In this document: one piece after another, positions 53,723-62,622 of the stretch
Layout: every line of letters starts with the position of its first letter
How positions within the stretch are numbered: the stretch's first letter is position 1
Origin: an uncultured Collinsella sp.
Lineage (GTDB): Bacteria; Actinomycetota; Coriobacteriia; Coriobacteriales; Coriobacteriaceae
DNA: 64,000 nt
Assembly (NCBI GenBank): GCA_900551015.1
Contig: URUI01000001.1
Coordinates: 1 to 64,000, forward strand
Reading direction: 5' to 3'
The notes under the pieces: model-generated
What the model saw: the letters and a program-made list of their open reading frames with translations, nothing else
The model's database searches: none
Told to the model about the DNA's origin: nothing
Translations under genes and position numbers: made by a program

Positions 53723-55819
53723 TTACTTTTTGCGGGCAAGCTCACCGATGTTGGCAATGCCGGAGAAAACGGCCTCGAAGCGGTTGAGCAGCTTAAGGCG
53801 ATTATCGCGAAGCTGCTCGTCCTTGTCCATGACCATGACCTCATCGAAGAAACGGTCGATGGGCGCGCGCAGGGCGGCGAGGGCGGCAAATGCGGCCGGG
53901 TAGTCCTCGACAGCAAGGGCGGCATCGACAGCGGTCTGAGCGGCCTCGGAGGCGTCGGCGAGCGCGAGCTCGACCTCGCCCATCAGGCTGCGGTCATACT
54001 CCGCACCAAGCTCAGGCTTGGAGATATGCGCGGCGCGGGCATAGGCGGTCGCCAGGTTGTCGAACGTCTCAGCGTCGTTCTTGCGGGCCTCGTCGAGGGC
54101 GGCGCAGCGGGCGAAGAAGACGGACGGGGCGATAATGTGCACCGCGGAGACGGCGGCAACGGTATCGGCCGGGATCTTTTCGTCGCGGGCCATGCTCACC
54201 AGGCGGCCATGGAAGAAGTCACGAACCTGCTGGGCGACCTCGGCGGCGTCGAACTCAATGCCCTGCTCGCTATAGAGCTCGAGCGCAAAGTCGATGAGCG
54301 ACGTGGGATCGATCGGCAGACGGTCGCGCAGGATGTTGATGATACCGATAGCGGCACGACGCAGCGCGTAGGGATCGGAGGAGCCAGTCGGGGGCTCGCC
54401 GATGGCAAAGATACCGGCGATGGTATCAAGCTTGTCGGCGCAGGCCACGATGCAGCCAGCGGTGCCCTCGGGCAGCTCGTCACCGGCAAAACGGGGACGA
54501 TAGTGATCGCGAATGGCGTGGGCGACCTCGTCGTTCTCCCCCATCGCGGTGGCGTAGTAACCGCCCATCACGCCCTGCTGACTCGTGAATTCGACGACGG
54601 CGTTGGATACCAGGTCGGCCTTGCACAGGTGCGCGGCACGAGCAGCGTCGGCGGCAAGATGGGCGCCCAAATGAGCCTCGCGGGCAATAGCGAGCGCGAG
54701 CTGCTCAATACGCTCGGACTTGGCGAGCACGCTGCCGAGCTTCTCCTGGAAGGCAACCTTGGACAGACGCTCACGGAACTCGTCGAGGGAGATCTTCAGG
54801 TCCTCCTCGTAGAAGAACTTAGCGTCGTCCAGACGGGCGCGCACGACGCGCTCGTTACCGTCGATCACGCGCTCGGCATTCTCGGGCTTGCTGTTGGAGA
54901 CGACCACGAACTCACGCGTCAGCTTGCCCTCGCCGTCATAGATCGGGAAGTAGCGCTGGTTGGTGAGCATGGACTCGCAGATGATCTCGTGCGGGACCTT
55001 GAGGAACTCCTCGTCGAAAGTACCGACGAGCACCGTCGGCCACTCGCAGAGGTTGATAACCTCCTCAAAGACCTTCTTGGGCGTATCGACATGGCAGCCG
55101 GGACGGGCAGCCTCGACCTCGGCGATACCAGCTAGAATCGCCTCGCGACGGCGCTCGGCAGAAAGCACGCCGGCGTCCTCGAGCACCTGCTCGTAGGCGG
55201 CGGGGCTAGCGACAACGTGGTCACCGGGGCCAAGCACGCGATGGCCGCGCGTAGTGTTGCCGCTCGTCACGTCGGCAAACGACACGGGCACAACATCCTC
55301 GCCCAGAAGGCAGCAGATCCAGCGGACCGGGCGCACGAAGGTGGCGTGCTCGTGGCCCCAGCGCTGACTACGGTAGTTGGGCCACTGCAGGCCGGCGATG
55401 GCCTTCTCGCACAGGGCCGTCAGGATCGGAGTAGCCGGAGCGGAAGGAATGTTCTTCTCGGCAAAGACGTACTCACGGCCGTCGGTGTCCTCGCGACGGA
55501 CCAGATCCTCGGCAGCCACACCGCACTTGCGGGCGAAGCCCTGGGCGGCCTTGGTGGCGTTACCGTCAGCGTCGAAGGCGATGTTGGCCGCAGGGCCACG
55601 CTTGACCTCGTGAACCTCATCGGTCGCAGTGGCGACGTTGGCCACGAGCGCAGCCAGACGACGCGGACTCGAGATCACGCGGACCTCGCCATGGGCCAGA
55701 CCGGCCTCGTCGAGGCCCTTGGCGATCATGGTGCCAAGCTGCTTGACAGCATTGTTCAGCGGTGCGGAGGGCATTTCCTCCGTACCGATCTCAAACAGGA
55801 AATCCTTAGCGTCTGCCAT
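53723..55819 (-). CDS. glyS: Glycyl-tRNA synthetase beta subunit
   Basis: Carries tRNA recognition for the alpha2-beta2 glycyl enzyme. The N-terminal LFEIGTEEMPSAPLNNAVKQL and ISSPRRLAALV are signatures, and the HD-like and anticodon-binding domains follow. The length is 698 residues. The ATG lies three bases after the glyQ stop. Confidence 0.97.
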   Translation of the reverse strand: MADAKDFLFEIGTEEMPSAPLNNAVKQLGTMIAKGLDEAGLAHGEVRVISSPRRLAALVANVATATDEVHEVKRGPAANIAFDADGNATKAAQGFARKCGVAAEDLVRREDTDGREYVFAEKNIPSAPATPILTALCEKAIAGLQWPNYRSQRWGHEHATFVRPVRWICCLLGEDVVPVSFADVTSGNTTRGHRVLGPGDHVVASPAAYEQVLEDAGVLSAERRREAILAGIAEVEAARPGCHVDTPKKVFEEVINLCEWPTVLVGTFDEEFLKVPHEIICESMLTNQRYFPIYDGEGKLTREFVVVSNSKPENAERVIDGNERVVRARLDDAKFFYEEDLKISLDEFRERLSKVAFQEKLGSVLAKSERIEQLALAIAREAHLGAHLAADAARAAHLCKADLVSNAVVEFTSQQGVMGGYYATAMGENDEVAHAIRDHYRPRFAGDELPEGTAGCIVACADKLDTIAGIFAIGEPPTGSSDPYALRRAAIGIINILRDRLPIDPTSLIDFALELYSEQGIEFDAAEVAQQVRDFFHGRLVSMARDEKIPADTVAAVSAVHIIAPSVFFARCAALDEARKNDAETFDNLATAYARAAHISKPELGAEYDRSLMGEVELALADASEAAQTAVDAALAVEDYPAAFAALAALRAPIDRFFDEVMVMDKDEQLRDNRLKLLNRFEAVFSGIANIGELARKK

Positions 55820-55822
55820 GGC

Positions 55823-56734
55823 TTACGCCACCTCGCCTTCCTGGTCGGCATTCTCGTTGACTCCGGCGACCTCGGCCATATAGGCCTCGCAGCACGCCTT
55901 GGCGACGGCGCGGACGCGCAGGATGTAGTTGGCACGCTCGACCGCGGACAGGGCGCCGCGGGCATCGAGCAGGTTGAAAGCGTGGCTGCACTTCATGACA
56001 CAGTCATACGCTGGCAGCGGCAGCTTGCGCTCCAGGCAGGAATGGCACTCGGCCTCGTAGTCGTCAAACTTCTGACGCATCATCTCGACGTTGGCGACCT
56101 CAAAGTTATAAGCACTGAACTCGCGCTCGTTCTCGAGGAACACGTCGCCATAGGTCATGGGCGTACCGTCGGGCAGGTAGCTCCACACCAGGTCGTAAAC
56201 GGAGTTGACGCCCTGGGCATACATGGCGATACGCTCCAGGCCATAGGTGATCTCGACGGGCACGGGGTCGACCTCGATGCCGCCCACCTGCTGGAAGTAC
56301 GTAAACTGCGTGACCTCCATGCCGTTGAGCCAAACCTCCCAGCCAAGGCCCCAGGCGCCCAGGGTCGGGCTCTCCCAGTCATCCTCGACAAAGCGGACGT
56401 CATGGTCGTTGGGGTCCAGGCCAATGGCGGCAAGAGACCCCAGGTAAAGCTCCTGAGCATTAACCGGAGAGGGCTTAATGAGCACCTGGAACTGATAGTA
56501 GTGCTGCATGCGGTTAGGGTTCTCGCCGTAGCGGCCGTCGGCGGGACGGCGGCAGGGCTGCGCATAGCAGGTGCGCCACTCGGCGGGACCGAGCGAGCGC
56601 AGCGTGGTCGCGGTATGGAAGGTACCGGCACCGACCTCGGAGTCATAGGGCTGCATAATGACGCAGCCCTGCTCGCCCCAGTACTGCTGGAGGCGCAGGA
56701 TGATGTCTTGGAAGGAAAGCGATGAAGCGTTCAT
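55823..56734 (-). CDS. glyQ: Glycyl-tRNA synthetase alpha subunit
   Basis: Class II catalytic subunit. [45 protein letters not shown] and [12 protein letters not shown] are hallmark motifs; 303 residues. The ATG has GGGGAT upstream. A TATAGT -10 (minus strand, 56781-56786) could start the glyQ-glyS-ppsR unit, about 45 bases upstream. No T-box leader fits in the short space. Confidence 0.97.
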   Translation of the reverse strand: MNASSLSFQDIILRLQQYWGEQGCVIMQPYDSEVGAGTFHTATTLRSLGPAEWRTCYAQPCRRPADGRYGENPNRMQHYYQFQVLIKPSPVNAQELYLGSLAAIGLDPNDHDVRFVEDDWESPTLGAWGLGWEVWLNGMEVTQFTYFQQVGGIEVDPVPVEITYGLERIAMYAQGVNSVYDLVWSYLPDGTPMTYGDVFLENEREFSAYNFEVANVEMMRQKFDDYEAECHSCLERKLPLPAYDCVMKCSHAFNLLDARGALSAVERANYILRVRAVAKACCEAYMAEVAGVNENADQEGEVA

Positions 56735-56793
56735 GCCTCTAATATCCCCTCGTCGAAACGATTACACGGTTAGGTACTGTACTATAGCGGTTT

Positions 56794-57357
56794 TTAGTCG
56801 ATAGCGCCGATGCGGTTGAGCGGCCAGTAGCGCACAAGCGCCACAGCGATCAAATCAGAGCGATCGACGGGACCAAAGTAGCGCGAGTCGGCAGAGTTTT
56901 CGCGGTTGTCGCCCATCACCCACACGCACCCGTCGGGAACGGTGTAGGGATAACTCACCTGGGCGCCAGGCGCTTGGACCGAAAGCGGCCAGCTCATGCC
57001 GGTCGTATAGTCCTCATCGAGCGCCTGGCCGTCAACGACCACGCGACCGTCCTGCAAATCGACCGTCTGGCCGGCCGTGGCGATAACGCGCTTGACAAGA
57101 ACATCGTGCTCGGAGGTGCCATCGGGGTTGTGAAACACCACGATATCGCCCTGCTTGACGGGCTGGCCGAGCTCAAGGCTCACCTTTTGCGCCAAGATCT
57201 GGTCGCCAATCTCGATCGTGGACTCCATGGAGCCGGTGGGCACCACAAAGGGCTCGACCACAAAGGTGCGGATCAGGAAGGTGGCCACGAGCGCGATTGC
57301 GATGACCGCGATCCACTCAAAGGCGCCCCTCAACGCGGAATGCTGCGATGGAACCAT
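56794..57357 (-). CDS. lepB: Signal peptidase I
   Basis: Cleaves signal peptides of exported proteins. One N-terminal membrane helix (WIAVIAIALVATFLIRTFVV, 15-34), the catalytic serine Ser43 in PTGSMEST, and general-base Lys89 in LVKRVIA; C-terminal GDNRENSADSRYFG. The length, 187 residues, is short but complete. The chosen ATG has GAGGAG five bases upstream and follows trmD by two bases; the longer frame is rejected. Confidence 0.96.
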   Translation of the reverse strand: MVPSQHSALRGAFEWIAVIAIALVATFLIRTFVVEPFVVPTGSMESTIEIGDQILAQKVSLELGQPVKQGDIVVFHNPDGTSEHDVLVKRVIATAGQTVDLQDGRVVVDGQALDEDYTTGMSWPLSVQAPGAQVSYPYTVPDGCVWVMGDNRENSADSRYFGPVDRSDLIAVALVRYWPLNRIGAID

Positions 57358-57359
57358 TC

Positions 57360-58118
57360 TCACTCCTCGCTCTGCGAATACGAAGCGTCCAGAATCTCCT
57401 GCGCGTATGCGCGCTCCTGGGGCGTAAGCCGCGCCGTCTCGATCAGATCGGGACGCCAACGACAAGTGCGCTCGATGGCATTCTTGCGGCGCCAGGCATC
57501 GACCTTAGCGTGATCTCCGCTCACGAGCACCGGAGGCACACCCTGGCCATTGAACTCAGCGGGGCGGGTGTACTGCGCATACTCGAGCAGGCCTCCGTCC
57601 TCGGCGGTCGAGAACGACTCGTCGACGTTGCTCATCTCGTCGCCCAGGGCGCCGGGAATCAGGCGTACGACGGCATCGGCAACGACCATAGCGGGAAGCT
57701 CGCCGCCCGTGAGCACGTAATCGCCGATCGACAGGCGCTCGTCGGCATACGCATAGGCACGCTCGTCGACACCTTCGTAACGGCTGCACACAAACAGCAG
57801 GCGCTCGCTTTTGAGCAGGCGCTCGGCCACATGCTGCGTAAAAGGCTCGCCACAGGGGGTAAAAAACACCACGGTGGGCTTAGGACCCTCGGAGCTAATA
57901 GCCTCGATGGCCTCGGCGATAGGCTCGACCTTCATGAGCATGCCCTGCCCGCCGCCGTACGGCTCGTCATCGACGGTACGATGGCGGTCGTGCGTCCAGT
58001 CGCGCAGGTTATACGCCTTAAAATCAAAAAGGCCGGCCTTGCGGGCGCGGCCCAAAATCGATGTGGACATGACGGGCTCAAACATCTCGGGAAAGACCGA
58101 AAGGGTCTCAATCAGCAT
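57360..58118 (-). CDS. trmD: tRNA (m1G37) methyltransferase
   Basis: Methylates G37 of tRNA to prevent frameshifting; a SPOUT knot enzyme. Residues LSVFPEMFEPVMSTSILGRA, DDEPYGGGQGMLMK and SIGDYVLTGGELPAMVV are typical; 252 residues. Ten bases after rimM, in the conserved rpsP-khpA-rimM-trmD order. Confidence 0.97.
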   Translation of the reverse strand: MLIETLSVFPEMFEPVMSTSILGRARKAGLFDFKAYNLRDWTHDRHRTVDDEPYGGGQGMLMKVEPIAEAIEAISSEGPKPTVVFFTPCGEPFTQHVAERLLKSERLLFVCSRYEGVDERAYAYADERLSIGDYVLTGGELPAMVVADAVVRLIPGALGDEMSNVDESFSTAEDGGLLEYAQYTRPAEFNGQGVPPVLVSGDHAKVDAWRRKNAIERTCRWRPDLIETARLTPQERAYAQEILDASYSQSEE

Positions 58119-58128
58119 GTTGTCCTCC

Positions 58129-58650
58129 CTACTTGTCCATATCGATCAGGCCGTCCATAACGTGGACGGAAATTGTTCCAGTGTCGGGAAGATCGAGCAC
58201 GACCCGCTCGATCACGGGAATCAGTACCTCGCCGTACCGATCACCCTCGACAACCCAAACATCGTTAGCGGGCGTCGACATGATCTCGACGATCGTGCCG
58301 AGCGAACCGAAGCGCTCATCGACCACCTCGCGACCCATCAGGTCGGTATAGGCAGCGTCGAGCGAATCGAGCTCAAAGTCGTCACGATTTGCCAGCACAT
58401 AGCATCCCGTGATGCCCTCGGCGGCCGTTAAGTCGTCAATGCCCTCAAACGAGACCAGATCGCCATCGCCCGTATCGGTGACGGACACGACCGTGCAAAA
58501 ACGGTCGCGCTTGAGCGCCGGCGGCGTCAGGGCGACGCGCATACCCGGCTCTAATACAGAAGGAAGCCCCCGCAGCGGCTGCGCGAGGACCTCCCCCTTC
58601 CTTCCGTGCGGCTTGACCACACGGGCGATGTTTTTGTACTGGGACCTCAA
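58129..58650 (-). CDS. rimM: 16S rRNA processing factor RimM
   Basis: Binds S19 in the 30S head and assists maturation. N-terminal RIARVVKPHGRKGEV-type sequence and C-terminal PRC-barrel (LMGREVVDERFGSLGTIVEI). The length is 173. The start is TTG, five bases after khpA; no upstream alternative fits and the next start would cut the domain. Confidence 0.93.
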   Translation of the reverse strand: MRSQYKNIARVVKPHGRKGEVLAQPLRGLPSVLEPGMRVALTPPALKRDRFCTVVSVTDTGDGDLVSFEGIDDLTAAEGITGCYVLANRDDFELDSLDAAYTDLMGREVVDERFGSLGTIVEIMSTPANDVWVVEGDRYGEVLIPVIERVVLDLPDTGTISVHVMDGLIDMDK

Positions 58651-58654
58651 GGTC

Positions 58655-58939
58655 CTAGCCCAGAACCTCTACCTCGACAGCAGTGTCGAGGCGAGCGGCC
58701 AGTGCACGGGCGAGCGTGCGAATGGCCTTGATGGTACGGCCACGACGGCCGATGACCTTAGCGACGTCATCCTCGGCGACCGAAACCTCGATCGTAGAGG
58801 CGTCGTCACCATCGATGACCTCAAGGCTCACGGAATCCGGGTCGTCGACGATCTGAACAACGAGATATTCGACGAGATCGGCGATGCGATCTGAGAGCAT
58901 TGCCTCACCCTCGAGCTGTGCAGCGTCAACCTCAGGCAC
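58655..58939 (-). CDS. khpA: KH-domain RNA-binding protein KhpA
   Basis: Small KH protein that pairs with KhpB to bind many RNAs and affects cell elongation in other Gram-positives. The 94-residue product has the GxxG loop IGRRGRTIKAIRTL (GRRG 64-67). The start is GTG with GAGGAG. Always between rpsP and rimM. Confidence 0.92.
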   Translation of the reverse strand: MPEVDAAQLEGEAMLSDRIADLVEYLVVQIVDDPDSVSLEVIDGDDASTIEVSVAEDDVAKVIGRRGRTIKAIRTLARALAARLDTAVEVEVLG

Positions 58940-58942
58940 GAT

Positions 58943-59284
58943 TTACTCCTCGGCGCCCTCAGCGGCCTCAGCGGCAGCCTTAGCGGCCTCGGCCTCTTTG
59001 GCGAGCTGCTTCTTGGACTTCTTGACGACGGTCTCGGTCTTCTCGCCCTCGTTGGCGGCCTTGACCAGAGCGGCGACAGCGTCGGTGAGCTGAGCACCCT
59101 TGGACTGCCAGTCGGCGATCTTCTCGAGGTCGAGGTTGATGGTCTTGGGGGCGGTCATCGGGTTGTAGCGGCCAACCTCCTCGATGATACGACCGTCACG
59201 CGGGGCGCGGGAATCGGCGACGACGACACGGTAGTACGGACGCTTCTTAGCGCCGTGACGAGCAAGGCGAATCTTGACTGCCAA
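58943..59284 (-). CDS. rpsP: 30S ribosomal protein S16
   Basis: S16 stabilises the 5' domain of the small subunit. [31 protein letters not shown] is typical. The 113-residue protein has a Lys/Glu/Ala-rich C-terminal tail beyond the core, common in actinobacteria. The start is TTG with GGAGGA seven bases upstream. First gene of rpsP-khpA-rimM-trmD-lepB. Confidence 0.96.
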   Translation of the reverse strand: MAVKIRLARHGAKKRPYYRVVVADSRAPRDGRIIEEVGRYNPMTAPKTINLDLEKIADWQSKGAQLTDAVAALVKAANEGEKTETVVKKSKKQLAKEAEAAKAAAEAAEGAEE

Positions 59285-59340
59285 AGGAAACTCCTCCAAC
59301 CAAGCAGCTTTAGGCTGCAACTACAAACAAACAGTTGAAC

Positions 59341-59369
59341 ATAATACGCCATCGACGCGGGCAGGTGAA
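59341..59369 (-). promoter_or_regulatory. Promoter of the rpsP operon
   Basis: TTCACC (59364-59369), 17-base spacer, TATTAT (59341-59346) on the minus strand. The predicted leader of about 50 bases has a GCAGC-CTAAA-GCTGC stem. A second possible pair (TTGCAA, TAAGAT) lies farther upstream. Confidence 0.55.
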
Positions 59370-59473
59370 GTCCGTGAGACCAACTTCTTCGGTGTAGTCG
59401 AGGGCAAATCCATATCTTAGACAAGAATTCGGGATTTGCAAGCACATACACGCACCCCACATGAGCTGCGCGG

Positions 59474-59479
59474 TATACT
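59474..59479 (+). promoter_or_regulatory. -10 element of dinB; leaderless start
   Basis: TATACT is followed by six bases and then the ATG at 59486, so transcription would begin at or next to the A of the start codon. No Shine-Dalgarno fits in front of that ATG. Confidence 0.55.
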
Positions 59480-59485
59480 CATGAC

Positions 59486-60739
59486 ATGGAAAGACGCGAA
59501 CATACATACGGTTATGAGGATGCCATGGGCGTCACGCCGCCTCCCTGGACGGGTCCGGCGGTGGGCCTCATGGACCTCGATGCGTTTTTTGCGAGCGTGG
59601 AGATGCTCGATCATCCCGAATGGCGCGGAAAGCCGCTCATCGTGGGCGGAGACGCCGATTCGCGTGGCGTCGTGTCCACATGTTCGTATGAGGCACGTCG
59701 CTTTGGCGTGCACTCTGCCATGGCCTCGGCCGAGGCGCGGCGCTTGTGCCCGCAAGCCATTTGGACGCACGGGCACTTTGATCGCTACCGCGAGGTGAGC
59801 GCGCAGGTCATGGCGATTCTTGCCGAGGAGACGCCGCGCGTTGAGCGCGTATCCATCGACGAAGCCTTTATCGATATCACACCGGGTCGCTTTGCGCCCG
59901 AAGACCCGCTGCTGGTTGCGCGGCGTATAAGCGACCGCGTGGCAGCGCTGGGAGTGACCTGCTCCATTGGCGTGGGCTGCAACAAGACGGTTGCAAAGAT
60001 CGCAAGCGAGCGTGATAAGCCGTTTGGGCTGACCATCGTGCGCCCCGGAACCGAGCAGCGCTTTTTGGCCGCGCTGCCGGTATCTGCCATGAGCGGCATC
60101 GGGCGCTCGGCCGAGGAGCGACTGCGCCGCATGCGCATCTACACCCTCGGCGAGCTATCACGTGCACCGGAATCCACCTTGGCCTCTATTTTTGGCATCA
60201 ACGGCGAACGCATGCGCCAGCGTGCGCTAGGACTCGAAATCTCCGAAGTCACGAGTCTCGATGAAGAGCGCGAGGTCAAATCGGTCAGCAATGAACGCAC
60301 CTTTGCTAAAGATTTGACTGAGCGTGGGGATATTGAGGCGGCGATTGCGCTGCTGGGCGAGTCAGTGGGACGCCGCCTGCGCCGTCAGGGACTAACGGGC
60401 GCCACGGTGACGCTCAAGCTCAAGTATTCGTATGGAAACGGTCGCTCGGCACAGCGCCGGCTGCCTCATCCGACCGACGATGAGAACATCTTCGTGGCGG
60501 TTGCACTCGAACTGCTCGACAACATCTGGCAGGAAGGAATGCACGTGCGCTTAGCAGGCATCGGCATGAGCGACTTCGACCACCAAGGCGGCATCCAAAC
60601 CGACCTGTTCTGCGAGATCGATGACCGCGGAGCCCAATCCAGCGACCGCCGCGACCTCTCCGTCGCCATCGACGCCGTCCGAGACAAGTTCGGCGACACC
60701 GCGCTATCCTTCGGCCGCCAATCCCGCTTCAACGATTAA
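59486..60739 (+). CDS. dinB: DNA polymerase IV (Y family)
   Basis: Translesion polymerase. Palm Asp30 and Asp32 in GLMDLDAFFASVE, SIDEAFIDI, KTVAKIASERDKPFG, helix-hairpin-helix region GIGRSAEERLRRM, and the little finger domain to residue 417. The C-terminus lacks an obvious QLxLF clamp motif but has QTDLF, a clamp-binding relative. Leaderless from 59486, or possibly starting at the internal ATG 59525 that has GAGG before it. No clear LexA box is seen. It is alone on the plus strand, divergent from rpsP. Confidence 0.95.
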   Translation: MERREHTYGYEDAMGVTPPPWTGPAVGLMDLDAFFASVEMLDHPEWRGKPLIVGGDADSRGVVSTCSYEARRFGVHSAMASAEARRLCPQAIWTHGHFDRYREVSAQVMAILAEETPRVERVSIDEAFIDITPGRFAPEDPLLVARRISDRVAALGVTCSIGVGCNKTVAKIASERDKPFGLTIVRPGTEQRFLAALPVSAMSGIGRSAEERLRRMRIYTLGELSRAPESTLASIFGINGERMRQRALGLEISEVTSLDEEREVKSVSNERTFAKDLTERGDIEAAIALLGESVGRRLRRQGLTGATVTLKLKYSYGNGRSAQRRLPHPTDDENIFVAVALELLDNIWQEGMHVRLAGIGMSDFDHQGGIQTDLFCEIDDRGAQSSDRRDLSVAIDAVRDKFGDTALSFGRQSRFND

Positions 60740-60750
60740 CCGCCTTTGGG

Positions 60751-60794
60751 CAAAAAGAAAGCTGGGCAGGTACGGAAAACCGCAACTGCCCGGC
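60751..60794 (-). terminator. Terminator of the obgE-rsfS operon
   Basis: GCCGGGCAG pairs with CTGCCCAGC (inner CGG/CCG), then TTTCTTTTTG on the minus strand. It also lies beside the end of dinB. Confidence 0.75.
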
Positions 60795-60812
60795 AAAATG
60801 CGCGAGGCTAAC

Positions 60813-60838
60813 TAAAAGCCCCGTATCAAATGAGCCAC
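60813..60838 (-). repeat. REP-like repeat, second family, copy 3 at rsfS stop
   Basis: The minus strand reads GTGGCTCATTTGATACGGGG then CTTTTAG. It adjoins the rsfS stop codon, just as copy 2 adjoins ppsR. Confidence 0.55.
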
Positions 60839-61293
60839 TAGAGGAGGTCGAGGGGGAGCTGGGGGGCGTCACCCCAGAGCTTTTCTAGACGGTAGAAGTC
60901 GCGGGCTTCGGGAGTGAAGACGTGAACGACGACCGAGCCGTAGTCCATGAGCATCCAGGTCTTCTGCTCGCGGCCCTCGATGGAGAACGGATGCTCGCCG
61001 CAAGCCGCGGCGACCTTCTCCTCGATCTCGTCGACGATAGAATCGACCTGGCGGTTGTTGGTACCGGTGGCAAGCACAAAGTAGTCGCACACGTCGGAAA
61101 GCTCGGTCAGGTCGAGCACCTGCACGTCCTCGCCCTTCTTGTCGTAGGCGGCCTGCGCGGCGGCGCGGGCGACATCCTCGGCGGCGACACCGCTCGCGGA
61201 CAGCGAGGCGGCGGTGCGGTCGGACGTGGCAACGAAACTCTTGTGCTCCACACCTTCAAGAATCTGCTCGTCAGTCATGGTCTCGTCGGCCAT
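60838..61293 (-). CDS. rsfS: Ribosomal silencing factor RsfS
   Basis: Binds L14 and blocks joining of the subunits in starvation. Core LDLTELSDVCDYFVLATGTNNRQVDSI and GSVVVHVFTPEARDFYRLEKLWGDAP is typical. The 151-residue protein has about 50 extra N-terminal residues, Ala-rich and acidic. The chosen ATG has AAGAGG. Last gene of obgE-nadD-yqeK-rsfS. Confidence 0.95.
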   Translation of the reverse strand: MADETMTDEQILEGVEHKSFVATSDRTAASLSASGVAAEDVARAAAQAAYDKKGEDVQVLDLTELSDVCDYFVLATGTNNRQVDSIVDEIEEKVAAACGEHPFSIEGREQKTWMLMDYGSVVVHVFTPEARDFYRLEKLWGDAPQLPLDLL

Positions 61294-61321
61294 GGAATAC
61301 CTCTTTCTAGACACACCCGAG

Positions 61322-61942
61322 CTAGCGCAGCTGGGCGTAATGGTTGTAAATCGTAATAGCCGTGGGATAAAGATAGCGCCCGGACTGGATCACATAGACC
61401 AGACCCTGCGCAAAACAGGAGAAGAACAACTCGTCGAGCGAGGACTTCCCCACCATCTTGCGCAGCGCATGGGCATAGTCGCCGTGGCGGTTGGGCTCGA
61501 TGGCATCTGCCACAAAGACCACCATATCGAGCGGCGTCATGTCGCAAGCACCCACGGTGTGACGGTCGACAGCCTGAAAGACTGCCGGCGACAGCTCGGG
61601 AAAAAGCTGCGGAAGCTCATAGGCGGCAACAGGGCCATGCAAAAGCGGCGTCGCGGCGGAAGGAGAGCCGGCAACCTTGATGCCATAGTGAAGCGCGCGG
61701 GCCACGAGCTCGTCATCGGAAAGCACCTTGTCCCAGTCGTGAATTAAGCCGGCGGCAGCGGCATCAAAGCGGTCAACGCCGTAGACCTCGGCCAGATGAA
61801 GTGCGGTCTCGGCAACACCCAGCGAATGCACATAGCGCTTGCGCTTATCTTTCATGCGAACATCGAGCAGCTCTTGAATGCGCTTGAGCAGCGCGCGCTC
61901 ATCGCCCTCAAACTGATCCTCTACCGGCAACGTAGCCCCCAT
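61322..61942 (-). CDS. yqeK: HD-domain hydrolase YqeK (Ap4A hydrolase type)
   Basis: Metal-dependent HD phosphohydrolase; members hydrolyse diadenosine tetraphosphate. HSLGVAETALHLAEVYGVD and AGLIHDWDK hold the metal-binding His/Asp; 206 residues. The ATG overlaps the nadD stop (TGATG). A GTG one codon earlier is possible. Confidence 0.9.
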   Translation of the reverse strand: MGATLPVEDQFEGDERALLKRIQELLDVRMKDKRKRYVHSLGVAETALHLAEVYGVDRFDAAAAGLIHDWDKVLSDDELVARALHYGIKVAGSPSAATPLLHGPVAAYELPQLFPELSPAVFQAVDRHTVGACDMTPLDMVVFVADAIEPNRHGDYAHALRKMVGKSSLDELFFSCFAQGLVYVIQSGRYLYPTAITIYNHYAQLR

Positions 61943-62619
61943 CACTCAAAATCTTCTTGACCCAGATCGACATACAAACTGCGCTTGCGAATGTAGCCGA
62001 GCACAGACTCGCTCGTAAGATAGCGCACGCTCATGCCGCGGGCAACTCGCTTACGAATGTTCGTCGAGCTGATCGCCAGCGCCGGAATCTGAATATAGCG
62101 CACGTCGAACGGCAGCCCCGACTCTTTGATTCGGGCACGCGCCGTATCGATATCAAAGCCCGGTCGCGTCGCCGCAATAAAGGTAGCAAGCTCAGCGATT
62201 CGTTCGGCATCATGCCAGGTCACAATATCGATAATCGCGTCGGCGCCCGTAATAAAGTAGAGCTTTACCTGCGGCGGATAAAAGTCGCGAAGGGCATGAA
62301 GCGTATCGGCCGTATAGGTTACGCCCGGACGGTCAATCTCGAACCGGCTCGCCAAAAAGGCCGGGTTCGCGGCGGTGGCGAGGACCGTCATGGCATAACG
62401 GTCCTCGGCAGGCGTCACCGGCTTGTCAAGCTTAAAGGCGGGAGAGCCCGCCGGCATAAAGAGCACAGCGTCCAAGTCGAGCGACTCGCGTGCCTGCTCG
62501 GCAGTCACCAGGTGCCCGTAATGAATCGGGTCGAATGTGCCGCCCATAATGCCAAGCCGAAACTCTTTGCCCTCTTTTATGGGCAGCTCGGGCAAACCGA
62601 TTCCACCGCGCAGCGACAT
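61942..62619 (-). CDS. nadD: Nicotinate-nucleotide adenylyltransferase
   Basis: Adenylates nicotinate mononucleotide in NAD synthesis. GGTFDPIHYGHL (HxGH-type) near residue 27 and ISSTNIRKR near the C-terminus are signature motifs; 225 residues. ATG preceded by GGAGGG ten bases upstream, inside the end of obgE. The first 20 residues are a mild extension. Confidence 0.96.
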   Translation of the reverse strand: MSLRGGIGLPELPIKEGKEFRLGIMGGTFDPIHYGHLVTAEQARESLDLDAVLFMPAGSPAFKLDKPVTPAEDRYAMTVLATAANPAFLASRFEIDRPGVTYTADTLHALRDFYPPQVKLYFITGADAIIDIVTWHDAERIAELATFIAATRPGFDIDTARARIKESGLPFDVRYIQIPALAISSTNIRKRVARGMSVRYLTSESVLGYIRKRSLYVDLGQEDFE

Positions 62620-62622
62620 GGC

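Noticed and set aside
56735..56793. T-box riboswitch upstream of glyQ
   Set aside because: Only about 59 bases separate lepB from glyQ, too short for a T-box leader.
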